A stretch of 64,000 nucleotides of DNA from a bacterium. GTDB taxonomy: Bacteria > Acidobacteriota > Thermoanaerobaculia > Multivoradales > J023. The notes under the pieces were generated by a model that searched no databases, was not told where the DNA came from, and saw nothing but the letters and a program-made list of their open reading frames with translations. The stretch's first letter is position 1; every line of letters starts with the position of its first letter. This document shows, piece after piece, positions 1-8,480 of this stretch. The position numbers and the translations under genes are program-made. Location: contig JAAELT010000684.1 of assembly GCA_024226315.1 (NCBI GenBank), positions 62,001 to 126,000 of the forward strand, given 5' to 3'.

Positions 1-1604
1 AGGTCGACCGGCGGGCCGACGGCGGTGCGGACCTCGAATTCCACCAGGGTGGGGCTCTGGAAGGCGTCGTTGTACGACAGCCGGAGGTGGTGGCGGGGCG
101 CGGGCGCCCAGGTCAGCGCCAGCCGTGGCGAGAAGCGGCCGGAGTGCAGTGTGCTGTCGTCGTAGCGGGCGGAGCCCACCAGGGTCAGCTCGCCGGTGGC
201 GTCGAACCGCAGCTGGGCGAAGGCGGACGTCTGGTGGGCCTCGGCGATGCCGGCGAAGATGCCGTGGATGCCTCGCGGGTCGCGCGAGTCGACGCGCTGT
301 CGGCCGTGGGCGAGGCCCGCCGCCAGCAGCCCGCGGCCGTCCCACAGCTCGCGGTTGCCCTGTACCTCGGCGCCCAGGTTGTAGCCCTCGGAGTAGAGCG
401 CGGCGCCAGAGGACAGGCCGATCTGGTTGTCGCCGTCGCGCCCGGAGTAGAAGCCGAGCAGGTTCCAGGAGCGGGTGTTGAAGTTGATCCTCGCCCAGGG
501 GCGCTCCACCTTGTCCGCCTGGGTCCGGCCCAGGGGTGCGATCGTGGTGCCGCCGCGGAAGCTCCCCGTGCCGGCTTCGAGCGTCAGGGTGGAGGCTTCG
601 GCGGCACGGTCGAACCGCAGCGAGGCGAAGGAGGTGCGCAGTTTGTCGAAAGGCGGCGCGATGAGCTCTCTCGGCAGCAGATCCGGTTCGTACTCCACGG
701 AGTCGACCCGGGAGACGGTCAGATGATCGCTCTCCTGGTGGCTGGCGCCGAGGCGCCAGTGCCAGGACCCGGGCAGCGCGCCGCCGACGCGGGCCTCGGC
801 GCGTACCGTCGAGAGCTCGCCGCCGCTCAACCGGGCGCGATAGCCCGGCGTGTCCTGCGAGCCCTTGGTGGTCAAGCTCAGCACGCCCGAGAACGCGCCG
901 GCGCCGTAGAGCGCCGAGCCGGGGCCGCGCACCAGCTCCACGCTGGCGAACTCGTCGAGCGGCAGCGACAGCGCGCCCCATTCATTCACGCCGAGGAACT
1001 CCGGCACGGAGGTCTGGCGGCCGTCGACCAGGGTCAGGACCCGCCGGTTGATGGCGGAGTTGAAGCCGCGGGTGTTGAGGTTGAAGTCCTGCAGGTCGCT
1101 CTGCGCCACCTGCGCGCCGGGCGTGAACTCGAGCAGGCGCGGCACCTGACCGGCCGAAGACTGCGACGCCAGCTCGCTGGGCAGCAGCGAGGTGACGGCG
1201 GCCGGCGCTTCCACCAGCCTCTCGACGCGCTTCGAGACGGCGTACACCTCCTGCCTTTCCTGGATCACCAGCGGCCAGTCGACGGTGATCGCGAAGTCCT
1301 CGCCTGTCGGCAGCGGCAGGGCGATCTGCCGAGTCGTGGAGTAGGGGCCGGCGCTCAGCTCGAGCGCGTAGGTGCCGGCCGCGGGCAGGGTGAAGGTGAA
1401 GCGCCCGTGCTCGTCGCTCACCTGGCGCCGGCCGTCGAAGCCGGCTTCGACGCCGGCGAGCCCCTCGCCGCTCGGGTCGGTGACCTTCCCCGACCATCGC
1501 TGCTCGGCCGGGGCGGCGCCTGCGAAGGCGAAGACCAAGGCGAGCGCGGCGCACAGGACGGTGCCGGCGGGCTGCCGGCGGATCGGGAATCTAGAGAACA
1601 TCAT
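1..1604 (-). CDS. TonB-dependent outer-membrane receptor, N-terminal part
   Basis: The reading frame stays open from ATG 1604 to the left edge, giving 534 residues without the C-terminus. A signal peptide (about residues 1-32, ending AGAAPA) is followed by a carboxypeptidase-regulatory-like beta-sandwich (about 35-100; WSGKVTDPSGEGLAGVEAGF). Next comes a plug domain (about 120-235) with the family's LNTRGFN, LVDGR and ELVRGPGSALYGAGAFSGV stretches, and then the start of the beta-barrel. Such proteins import scarce ligands (siderophores, cobalamin, glycans or peptides) across the outer membrane using TonB energy. The substrate cannot be told. ATG 1604 is chosen because GAGGT lies five bases upstream; a second ATG at 1601 is possible. 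Confidence 0.93.
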   Translation of the reverse strand, partial: MMFSRFPIRRQPAGTVLCAALALVFAFAGAAPAEQRWSGKVTDPSGEGLAGVEAGFDGRRQVSDEHGRFTFTLPAAGTYALELSAGPYSTTRQIALPLPTGEDFAITVDWPLVIQERQEVYAVSKRVERLVEAPAAVTSLLPSELASQSSAGQVPRLLEFTPGAQVAQSDLQDFNLNTRGFNSAINRRVLTLVDGRQTSVPEFLGVNEWGALSLPLDEFASVELVRGPGSALYGAGAFSGVLSLTTKGSQDTPGYRARLSGGELSTVRAEARVGGALPGSWHWRLGASHQESDHLTVSRVDSVEYEPDLLPRELIAPPFDKLRTSFASLRFDRAAEASTLTLEAGTGSFRGGTTIAPLGRTQADKVERPWARINFNTRSWNLLGFYSGRDGDNQIGLSSGAALYSEGYNLGAEVQGNRELWDGRGLLAAGLAHGRQRVDSRDPRGIHGIFAGIAEAHQTSAFAQLRFDATGELTLVGSARYDDSTLHSGRFSPRLALTWAPAPRHHLRLSYNDAFQSPTLVEFEVRTAVGPPVD

Positions 1605-1667
1605 CTTTACCTCTGGCACGCTTCTACAGCGCAAACCGCGTTCTGAAACCACCAGCGACGGGGATTC

Positions 1668-1693
1668 CGGCGGTGCCCGAGTCGGTACCGCCG
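1668..1693 (-). promoter_or_regulatory. Hairpin in the receptor gene leader
   Basis: CGGCGGTGCC and GGTACCGCCG form a 10-bp stem with one G-T pair around a 6-nt loop, 64 bases before the receptor start. TonB receptor genes often have structured leaders, but I could not match this one to the cobalamin riboswitch core or another known class. Function unknown. Confidence 0.35.
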
Positions 1694-1770
1694 TGGTGCC
1701 TCCCGTCCAACGGCTCGCGCCGGGGACTCTCTCCCTTACTGATTCAGAGCCGCTGGCGGCGCCGGAGGTT

Positions 1771-1791
1771 TAGGCGGATCTTGCCGCCAGT
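1771..1791. repeat. Direct repeat, left copy, flanking the DUF4143 ATPase gene
   Basis: The 21-mer begins TAGGCGG and ends TTGCCGCCAGT. It differs by one indel and one substitution from the copy at 3081-3100, which overlaps the stop codon of the RND pump gene. The two copies bracket the ATPase gene and its upstream hairpin. On the minus strand this copy folds as GGCGG, CAAGAT, CCGCC, so a transcript-end hairpin shared by two genes is an alternative explanation. Confidence 0.6.
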
Positions 1792-1868
1792 GGGCTATGG
1801 CCGGGGCTCGGCCCACCCGGAGAGCCACCGCCGGGCGGCGGCCGGGCCTGGGACGGCCGGCTCCTGCT

Positions 1869-3026
1869 TCAGGGCCACAGGTCATCGCCCTCGAGGGCAG
1901 CAAGAAAGCGGCTCATGGGCCAGACTTCGATCCCCTCCTGCGTTTGCAGCTCTCGGTCGCCAGCGTAGACCAGGACTCTCCGCACGAGGTTGTCCAAGTC
2001 GCTGATCGCTCGCAACCCGGCGACCATCTCGCGGGTGAACCGCTGCTTGGACTTGATCTCCAGCGCCAGGAGCTCTCCTCCCCGCCGGAGCAGGAAATCG
2101 ACTTCAGTCTGTCTGACGGCGGGGGACCAGTAGAAGATTTCGTCGTAGAGCTCCTGCTCCTGGGCGTGGGCACGCAGCAAGGTGAAGACCCAGCCTTCGA
2201 AAAGGGAGCCGGTCTCCTCGGCGCCCACCGAGCCAAGCTGCCGCTTGACCGCGCGTGCGAGCCCTGGATCCACCCAGTAGAGCTTCGGGTGTTTGCGTTC
2301 CCGCACCCGCAGCCGCGACTCGAAGGCCGGCAGACGAGCAGCGAGCAGCGTGTCCTCGAGAATCTCCAGGTAGCCGGCGACCGTCGTGCGCGCGGTTCCG
2401 GAATCACGGGCGATCGCGGAGACGTTGATCGCCTGGCCGTGGAACAGGCCCGCGATCGGCAGGAAGCGCACGAAGCCCGGGAGGTTGCGCACCAGAGCCT
2501 CGGCCTTGATCTCCTCGCGCAGATAGAGTTGCACATAGGCAGCGAGCGTTTGCCGTGGATCCGGCGCGTTCCAGACCAGCGGAATACTGCCGTGGCGCAG
2601 CGTTCGCTCGAGGTCGAAGTCGGCCCCGAGCTCCGCGGGTACCAGCGGCAACATGGTCTTCCACAACGCCCGGCCGGCGAGCAGGTTGGTGCCCGCGGTC
2701 TTGAGCTTTCGGGCGCTCGATCCGAGCAGCGCGAAGCGCAGTCCCTGCCCTTCGATAAATCGATGGACTTCGTTCAACAGGCCGGGGATGCGCTGGACTT
2801 CGTCGACGACGACCCAACTGTCTTCGGGCCGAGCCCGCAGCATACCCGCGAACAAGGAGGGCTCGGCGAGCAGATCCTGGTACAGACCCTCGTCGAGGAG
2901 ATCGATGTGATGTGCTCGGGGGTAACGCTCTCGCGCCCAGGTGCTCTTACCCACACCGCGTACGCCGAACAGGAAGAAACTCGTCTCTGGAGGATCGAGA
3001 AGGCGAGGGTAGAGTGGAGTGGCCAT
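1869..3026 (-). CDS. AAA-type ATPase with DUF4143 C-terminal domain
   Basis: The protein has 385 residues. The N-terminal ATPase domain shows Walker A (GVRGVGKST, about residues 20-28), Walker B (WVVVDEVQRIPG) and sensor-like GSSARKL, followed by LLAGR. The C-terminal DUF4143 part ends in a PD-(D/E)XK-like pattern (QTEVDFLLRRGGELLALEIKSK), as in nucleases. The family is widespread, often multicopy and of unknown role. A paralogue lies at 32818-33972 in this window. The gene follows the RND pump on the same strand after 69 bp. A 31-nt hairpin ends two bases before the ATG, where no clear Shine-Dalgarno is seen. Short direct repeats flank the gene, which suggests it is an inserted cassette (inference). 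Confidence 0.88.
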   Translation of the reverse strand: MATPLYPRLLDPPETSFFLFGVRGVGKSTWARERYPRAHHIDLLDEGLYQDLLAEPSLFAGMLRARPEDSWVVVDEVQRIPGLLNEVHRFIEGQGLRFALLGSSARKLKTAGTNLLAGRALWKTMLPLVPAELGADFDLERTLRHGSIPLVWNAPDPRQTLAAYVQLYLREEIKAEALVRNLPGFVRFLPIAGLFHGQAINVSAIARDSGTARTTVAGYLEILEDTLLAARLPAFESRLRVRERKHPKLYWVDPGLARAVKRQLGSVGAEETGSLFEGWVFTLLRAHAQEQELYDEIFYWSPAVRQTEVDFLLRRGGELLALEIKSKQRFTREMVAGLRAISDLDNLVRRVLVYAGDRELQTQEGIEVWPMSRFLAALEGDDLWP

Positions 3027-3028
3027 GG

Positions 3029-3059
3029 TGTCGTCACTTTACCGTGTAAAATGACGACA
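3029..3059 (-). promoter_or_regulatory. 31-nt stem-loop directly before the DUF4143 ATPase start
   Basis: Arms TGTCGTCA and TGACGACA enclose TTTAC-ACG-GTAAA (coding strand), pairing 14 positions with one U-G wobble around a 3-nt loop. It ends two bases before the ATG. The same geometry and a shared core TTTRCAYGRTAAAGTG occur before the paralogue (32787-32817). It is likely autoregulatory, either as an RNA structure over the ribosome site or as a DNA operator. Confidence 0.7.
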
Positions 3060-3080
3060 AGGTAGACAAAAAACTGATTC

Positions 3081-3100
3081 TAGGCGGTCTTGCCGTCAGT
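3081..3100. repeat. Direct repeat, right copy, at the RND gene stop codon
   Basis: TAGGCGGTCTTGCCGTCAGT matches the 21-mer at 1771-1791 with one missing base and one C-to-T change. It covers the RND stop codon at 3096-3098. On the minus strand a run of six T follows (3069-3074), so this copy may double as the weak end of the RND transcript. Confidence 0.6.
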
Positions 3101-6100
3101 CCGCGACCGCCGCGGGCTCGGCGCGCGCCGCGAGCCCGCGGCGGGCGACGGCCTGGCGGGCGTCGAGCACCAGGGAGAGGAGCGCGGGCACCAGGAAGAG
3201 GGTGAAGAAGGCCGACACCGCCAGCCCGCCGACCACCACGCTGCCGAGGCCACGGTAGAGCTCGGAGCCGGCGCCGGGGAAGAGCACCAGGGGCAGCATG
3301 CCGAAGATGCTGGTCATGACGCTCATGAAGATCGGGCGCACGCGGGTGCGCACCGACTCGCGGATGGCCTCGCGCGGCACCATGCCGTCGCGGCGCAGGT
3401 GGTTGAGGGTCTGGTGCACGATCAGGATGGCGTTGTTGACCACGGTGCCGAGCAGGATGATGAAGCCGAGCATGGTCAGCACGTCGAGCGCCTGAGGGCT
3501 GAACAGATTCAGCACCGCCAGACCCAGGATGCCGCCGAGGCCGGCCAGGGGCACGCTGAACAGGATCACGAACGGGTATAGGAAGCTCTCGAACAGCGCC
3601 GCCATCAGCAGGTAGGTGATGATCACCGCCAGCAGGAAGTTCCATTGCAGGGCCTGGCGGGTCTGGGTGAGCTTGTCGGCCGAACCGGCGAGGCGGGCGC
3701 GGTAGAGACCGCCCAGCTCTCCGGCGTCGCGCAGCGGGCCCAGGATCTCCGCCTCGACGCGCTCCATGGCCTCCTGCAGAGCGATGTCGTCGGGCGGCGT
3801 GACCTGGATGGTGACCGCCCGCTGGCGCTCCAGGTGGCGCACCTGGGTGGGCCCGCTCGACAGCGAAACGTCGGCGATCGAGCCGAGGGTCACCAGGCGG
3901 CCGTCGGGGGTGGCGATCGGCATCTGGGCCAGCAGGTGGGTGCGGTGGCTCTCGCCCGGCTCGGCCATCACCTTGAGGTCGATCTCGTGGCCCTCGTGGC
4001 GGTAATCGCTGGCCTTGACGCCGTCGACCAGCGCGCTTACCACCAGCCCGAGGTCGCGGTTCTGGATCCCGAGCTCGGCGGCGCGGCGGCGGTGGGGGGT
4101 GACCCGCAGCTCGGGATTGCCCAGGGTGAGGTTGGGAAACGGGAACGCCTGGGCGCCTGGCAGCACTTCGCCGACGCTCTCGAACACCCGCGTGCCGAGG
4201 CCGAGCAGCACGTCGAGATCGGGACCCATGAGGTCGATGTCGATGTTGCGGCCCTGGCCCAGGCCGCGTTGGAACAGGCTCAGCTGGGTGATGAAAGCCA
4301 CCGCTCCCGGCAGTCCGGCGTTGATCTCCTGGAACTCGGGAATCAGCTCCCGCACCCGGGTCGCCTCGCGGGCGCTGGTGGCGACGAAGCTCATTTCCGG
4401 GATGGCGATGAAGAACATCATCTCGATACCGCCGGCCGGCTGGTCCTCGGATTCCTCGAGCCACAGGTGCGAGAGCTTGTCGAGGAACGGCTGCTGGAGA
4501 TCGATCACCTCGTCGACGTTGTAGCCCGGCGGCGGGATGATGGCGCCGAACAGGAAGTTCTGATTGCCCTGCGGCAGGTACTCGGCCTTGGGCACCAGCA
4601 GCCAGGAGAGGCCGACGGCGACGGCGGTAAAGCCGAGCACGGTCGCCAGTCGCCGCGGCGTGGTGCCGCACAGCCAGTGGACGGTGGCGGTGATCCAGGC
4701 GGCGATGCGCTGGGCAGCGCTCACGCCGCCCCAGAGCTTCGAAGAGCCTTTGTCCGGGCGCTCTCGGGCCGGATCGAGCATGCGCGCCGACAGGCTGGGG
4801 ATGACTGTGACGGCGACCGCCAGGCTCAGCCCCACGGCGCAGGAGATGGCGATGGCGATGTCGCGGAACAGCTGGCCCGCCTCTTCCTGGACGAACAGCA
4901 CCGGCAGGAACACGGCGATGGTGGTCAGCGTCGAGGCCAGCACCGCCCCCCACACCTCTCGCGCGCCTTCCGAGGCCGCCGCGAAACGCGACTTGCCCGC
5001 CTGACGGTGGCGATAGATGTTCTCCAGCACCACGATCGAGTTGTCGACCACCATGCCCACGGCGAAGGCCATGCCCGCCAGGCTGATGACGTTGAGCGAG
5101 CGCCCCAGCCACAACATCATGAGAAAGGTGCCGACGACGCTGATCGGGATGGCGACGGCGATGATCAGCGTCGACGCGCGACTGCGCAGGAAAAGCAGCA
5201 GGATGGCGATCGCCATGCTGCCGCCGACGACCAGGTTCTGCTGCACCAGGTCGATGGCGCTCACGATGTAGTCGGTCTCGTCGTAGCTCTCGAAGATCTC
5301 GAGGCCCCGGGGGCGGAGCAGATCGCGATTGAGCCGCTCGATGGCTTCGGTGAGCCCGGCCATCACCGCGATGGCGTTGGAGCCGGTCTCGCGCTGGGCG
5401 TTGAGCGCCAGGATCGGCTGGTCGAAATAGAACACCTCGCCGGCGGATTTGCGGTAGGAGAGCTCAGCCCGCGCCACGTCCCGCACGTAGACGGGCACGC
5501 CGCCGCGCATGGCGACGACCACGTCCTCGATCTCTTCCGGCGAGCCGTACTGGCCGATCGTGCGCACGACGTAGCGGCGCTTGCCCTCGTTGAAGTCACC
5601 GCCCGAGGTGTTGCGGTTCTCGCGGTCGATGGCGGTGACCAGCTGGTTCAGGGTCACCCGCCGGGCCGCCAGCTTCGCCGGGTCGACGATTACGTGCATC
5701 TCGCGCACCCGGCCGCCGAAGATGTTCGCCCGCGCCACCCCCGGCACCCGCTCGAGCTCCGGTTTGACGAAGTCGTCGAGGAAATCGTAGAGGGTCGCGA
5801 TGTCGCCGCCGAAAGGCTGCTCGCCGCCCGGCGCCACCGTGTACCAGGCCATCGCCGTGTTCTGGGAGTCGACGGTGGCGAGCACCGGGCGCTCGGCGTC
5901 GGCCGGGTACTGGGGCACCTGCTCCAGGCTGTTCGAAACCTTGAGGATCGCCGCGTCGACGTCGGTGCCGGTCAGGAAGCTGAGCACGATGTTGCTGTTC
6001 GAATCCGAGCTGGTGCTCTCCATGCGCACCAGCCCCTCGAGGCTCTTGAGCTGCTCTTCCTGCTCGTCGACGATCTCGCGCTCGACCTCGTACGGGCTGG

Positions 6101-6260
6101 CCCCCGGCCACAGGGTGATGACGCTGATCTCGGGCTGCTCGACCGTGGGGGTGAGCTGCACCGGGATGCGGGTCAGCGCGATGGCGCCGAAGAGCACCAG
6201 CAGGATCACGCCCACCGCGGTGGTGACGGGCTTCGCGATCGCCGTTTCGACCAGCTTCAC
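3096..6260 (-). CDS. RND efflux pump permease (AcrB/HAE1-like)
   Basis: The 1054-residue protein has the classic RND plan: N-terminal transmembrane helix after KPVTTAVGV, large periplasmic loop, helices 2-6, second loop, helices 8-12. Helix 4 reads FAVGMVVDNSIVVLENIYRHRQ, split here as FAVGMVVDNS and IVVLENIYRH, so the usual Asp-Asp proton relay is Asp-Asn. The pump would use the proton gradient to expel small molecules from the inner membrane or periplasm. The GTG at 6260 is chosen because it overlaps the stop of the upstream adaptor gene (GTGA) and starts MKLVETAIAKP, the typical RND N-terminus. No outer-membrane factor lies beside it, so it may borrow one, for example that at 24744. Confidence 0.93.
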   Translation of the reverse strand: MKLVETAIAKPVTTAVGVILLVLFGAIALTRIPVQLTPTVEQPEISVITLWPGASPYEVEREIVDEQEEQLKSLEGLVRMESTSSDSNSNIVLSFLTGTDVDAAILKVSNSLEQVPQYPADAERPVLATVDSQNTAMAWYTVAPGGEQPFGGDIATLYDFLDDFVKPELERVPGVARANIFGGRVREMHVIVDPAKLAARRVTLNQLVTAIDRENRNTSGGDFNEGKRRYVVRTIGQYGSPEEIEDVVVAMRGGVPVYVRDVARAELSYRKSAGEVFYFDQPILALNAQRETGSNAIAVMAGLTEAIERLNRDLLRPRGLEIFESYDETDYIVSAIDLVQQNLVVGGSMAIAILLLFLRSRASTLIIAVAIPISVVGTFLMMLWLGRSLNVISLAGMAFAVGMVVDNSIVVLENIYRHRQAGKSRFAAASEGAREVWGAVLASTLTTIAVFLPVLFVQEEAGQLFRDIAIAISCAVGLSLAVAVTVIPSLSARMLDPARERPDKGSSKLWGGVSAAQRIAAWITATVHWLCGTTPRRLATVLGFTAVAVGLSWLLVPKAEYLPQGNQNFLFGAIIPPPGYNVDEVIDLQQPFLDKLSHLWLEESEDQPAGGIEMMFFIAIPEMSFVATSAREATRVRELIPEFQEINAGLPGAVAFITQLSLFQRGLGQGRNIDIDLMGPDLDVLLGLGTRVFESVGEVLPGAQAFPFPNLTLGNPELRVTPHRRRAAELGIQNRDLGLVVSALVDGVKASDYRHEGHEIDLKVMAEPGESHRTHLLAQMPIATPDGRLVTLGSIADVSLSSGPTQVRHLERQRAVTIQVTPPDDIALQEAMERVEAEILGPLRDAGELGGLYRARLAGSADKLTQTRQALQWNFLLAVIITYLLMAALFESFLYPFVILFSVPLAGLGGILGLAVLNLFSPQALDVLTMLGFIILLGTVVNNAILIVHQTLNHLRRDGMVPREAIRESVRTRVRPIFMSVMTSIFGMLPLVLFPGAGSELYRGLGSVVVGGLAVSAFFTLFLVPALLSLVLDARQAVARRGLAARAEPAAVAD

Positions 6261-7357
6261 GAACCGGGGTCTCCGGCGTCGCCCGGCGGCGGATAGTCCC
6301 GGGCCTGGCCGTCGACCTGCTGGCCGTCGGCGAGCGCTTCGTTGCCGCGGGTGATCACCCGCTCGCCCGGCGCGATCTCGCCCTCGACCGCGATCCACTG
6401 GTCGACCCCCGCCCCGGTCTCGACCGGCACCCGGCGGACGGCGGAGTCGCCGTTGAGCACGAAGACAATGCTGAGGCGCCCCTCGGTGACCACCGCGTCC
6501 TTGGGCACCAAGGTCGCGCGCACCGGCTCGCCGACGCCGAGGTCCACCCGCGCCAGCATGCCGACCCCCAGAGGCCGATCGCGGTCGGGCAGGGCGACCA
6601 GCACCGGAAAGGTGCGCGACCGCGGATCGGCGCGGGGCACGATCGCCCGCACCGTGCCCGCCACCTCGAAGCCGGCCAGGCTCTCGAAGCCGACGCGCGC
6701 CGGCGCGCCGGGCGCCAGGCCCTGAAAGTGGCGCTCCGGCACCTCCACGCGCACCTCCAGCGAGTCGAGCGAGATCAGCTCCATCACCGGGTCGCCGACG
6801 CCGAGCCACTCGCCGACCTGGGTGTGCTCGCGCCCCACCACGCCCGAGAAGGAGGCGCGCACCGTGGCGTTGGCGAGATCACGGTCGAGCCGCGCCACCT
6901 CGGCGCGCAGCTGCGCCACCCGGCCTTCGAGCGCCTCGGCGTCATAGGCGGCGTCGTCGACCTGCTGGGGGCTCACCACCTTCGAGTCGTGCAGCTCGCG
7001 CACCCTGGAGAGGCGCAGCTCGGCCGACTTGAGGCGCGCCTCGGCCTCGGCCAGCTGGCCCTGGGCGGCGCGCCGCCGCAGCTCGATCGGCTCGCGGCGC
7101 AGGCGCACCAGCGGCGCGCCCTTCCCGACCGCCGTGCCCTCGCGCGCCAGCAGCGCATCGACCACCCCGGCCACCTCCGACGCCACCACCGCCGTCCGCC
7201 CCGCCTCGACGGTGCCGGGCAGGCGGATCGTCCGGTGCACCTGGTGCTCGCGCGCGGCGGTGAACCGCACCGGGGTCGCCGGCGCTTCCTGGGCGAGCGC
7301 GGGGCCGGCCGCGAGCAAGGTCAGTATGACCACTACGGAGGTGAGTTTGCGATCCAT
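6257..7357 (-). CDS. RND periplasmic adaptor (membrane fusion protein, HlyD type)
   Basis: The 366-residue protein has a signal peptide (VILTLLAAGPALAQ). It then shows the adaptor order of half-lipoyl motif (LPGTVEAGRTAVVASEVAG), an alpha-helical hairpin (about 95-165, charged heptads), second half-lipoyl (VRASFSGVVGREHTQVGEW) and beta-barrel with a C-terminal membrane-proximal part. It bridges the RND permease to an outer-membrane channel. Its stop overlaps the permease GTG by four bases, so the two are translated together. The C-terminal tail is rich in Pro, Gly and Asp. Confidence 0.92.
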   Translation of the reverse strand: MDRKLTSVVVILTLLAAGPALAQEAPATPVRFTAAREHQVHRTIRLPGTVEAGRTAVVASEVAGVVDALLAREGTAVGKGAPLVRLRREPIELRRRAAQGQLAEAEARLKSAELRLSRVRELHDSKVVSPQQVDDAAYDAEALEGRVAQLRAEVARLDRDLANATVRASFSGVVGREHTQVGEWLGVGDPVMELISLDSLEVRVEVPERHFQGLAPGAPARVGFESLAGFEVAGTVRAIVPRADPRSRTFPVLVALPDRDRPLGVGMLARVDLGVGEPVRATLVPKDAVVTEGRLSIVFVLNGDSAVRRVPVETGAGVDQWIAVEGEIAPGERVITRGNEALADGQQVDGQARDYPPPGDAGDPGS

Positions 7358-7374
7358 TTGGGAACTTCGCCGCC

Positions 7375-7454
7375 GCCCCTACGGGGCTTGGATTCTGGAT
7401 CCGGCCACATCCTGGGGCTTCGCCCCAGGCTACACACCTACGCCGCTACGCGGC
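7375..7454. repeat. Cluster of three short GC hairpins
   Basis: Three perfect stems sit within 80 bases of non-coding DNA upstream of the adaptor gene: GCCCC-TAC-GGGGC (7375-7387), CCTGGGGC-TTC-GCCCCAGG (7411-7429) and GCCGC-TAC-GCGGC (7442-7454). Related stems occur at 26200, 26226, 27460 and 62286, several inside gene ends. They look like a dispersed small palindrome family. They could also end the transcript of the gene at 7464. Confidence 0.6.
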
Positions 7455-7463
7455 TCCATTGAA

Positions 7464-7724
7464 TCAACCGATCTTGCCCTTGGTGATCGCCGCTCCCACG
7501 GTCAGGAGCGTCTTTTCCATCTGGGTGCGCAGGGCCTTCTCGTGCTCGGCTTTGGGCAGGTCTCGCGCCAGGAGATCGTCGTACGACATCCGCTTCATCC
7601 ACACCACCGAGCCCTCGTCGTAGACCCGCACTTCGTAGACGGCCGTCTCCACGCCCAGGTCTTCGGCCTGCAGGTGGTATTCCTTGCCGTCGTGCTCGAA
7701 GATGGTGTTGATGCCGGTGATCAT
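7464..7724 (-). CDS. Small conserved-looking hypothetical protein
   Basis: This is an 86-residue soluble protein with no signal peptide or membrane segment. The N-terminal half reads as beta strands (YHLQAEDLGVETAVYEVRVYDEGSVVWMKRM) and the C-terminal half as one helix (EHEKALRTQMEKTLLTVGAAI). I do not recognise the family. It lies in the same direction as, and 14 bp downstream of, the hydrolase at 7739, so the two may be cotranscribed. Confidence 0.65.
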   Translation of the reverse strand: MITGINTIFEHDGKEYHLQAEDLGVETAVYEVRVYDEGSVVWMKRMSYDDLLARDLPKAEHEKALRTQMEKTLLTVGAAITKGKIG

Positions 7725-7738
7725 CGGGGCATCCTACA

Positions 7739-8473
7739 TCAGAGCTCGAAGGTCATCAGGTCCTCGCCGACGATCAGCCGTCCGGAGTAGCCCATCCGGC
7801 TCGCCCGCTCGGTCAGCTCCTCTTCGTCGAGCTCGCGGTAGAGATGGGAGCAGACCATGCGCGGCACCTGGGTGCGCGCCGCCAGCTCCAGGATCTCTTC
7901 GTCGCTCAGGTGGCCGGCGTCGATCACCGCCAGGTCGACGTCGCGCAGAAATTCGACCTCCTGCTCGTGGTAGTGGGAGTCACCGGTGAAGGCGTAGGTA
8001 TGGCCGTGCCGAGTGAGCTTCAGACCGCGGTTGTCCGCCGGCGGCAGGTCGACGAAGCCGAGCTCGTGGCCGCCGACGGTGAGGCTGTCTCCTCGCACCT
8101 CGTGGAGGTGAATCCGGTAGTGCTCGCGGACCAGGACGTCGGGGCCGAAGAGGCCGAGGATACGCATGAGCTGCACCTCGAGCCCGATCGGGCCGTAGAT
8201 GTGCAGGTCGTGCTGACGCGGATCGATCTGCGACCAGGCCCCGGCCTGCAGGAAGGCCACCAGGTCCGAGAGGTGATCGGGATGGAAGTGGGACAGCACG
8301 ATGTGCTCGACGTCGGCCTGGCGCAGCCCCAGCTCGACCAGGCGCAGGGTGACGCCGCGGCCCAGGTCGTAGATCAGGCGCAGGTCGTCCAGCTCCACCA
8401 TCACCGAGGACGCCATGCGGTGGGTCTGGAGCTGGCAGGTGCCGGTGCCGAGCAGGACGATGCGTTCGGGCAT
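7739..8473 (-). CDS. Metallo-beta-lactamase-fold hydrolase (RNase Z-like)
   Basis: The 244-residue protein has the metal-binding HFHPDH motif (about residues 62-67) after VEHIVLS, a second metal Asp in FTGDSHYH (about 165) and a C-terminal CSHLYRE histidine. The N-terminal GTGTCQLQTHRMASSVMVEL resembles RNase Z and arylsulfatase-type members. Possible activities are tRNA 3'-end cleavage or hydrolysis of a small phosphodiester or ester. The short length and missing exosite make a genuine tRNase Z uncertain. It is divergent from the sugar nucleotidyltransferase at 8518. Confidence 0.82.
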   Translation of the reverse strand: MPERIVLLGTGTCQLQTHRMASSVMVELDDLRLIYDLGRGVTLRLVELGLRQADVEHIVLSHFHPDHLSDLVAFLQAGAWSQIDPRQHDLHIYGPIGLEVQLMRILGLFGPDVLVREHYRIHLHEVRGDSLTVGGHELGFVDLPPADNRGLKLTRHGHTYAFTGDSHYHEQEVEFLRDVDLAVIDAGHLSDEEILELAARTQVPRMVCSHLYRELDEEELTERASRMGYSGRLIVGEDLMTFEL

Positions 8474-8480
8474 GGCGGGA

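Noticed and set aside
1605..1868. Cobalamin riboswitch upstream of the TonB receptor
   Set aside because: A CCACTGG string is present on the minus strand, but the other conserved core segments do not appear in order.
3645..6296. An 883-codon open frame on the plus strand
   Set aside because: It is antisense to the RND permease, has His/Asp/Arg-biased composition and no domain. It is a shadow of the high third-position GC of the real gene. The same holds for the long antisense frames over 28097-30574 and 43937-46564.
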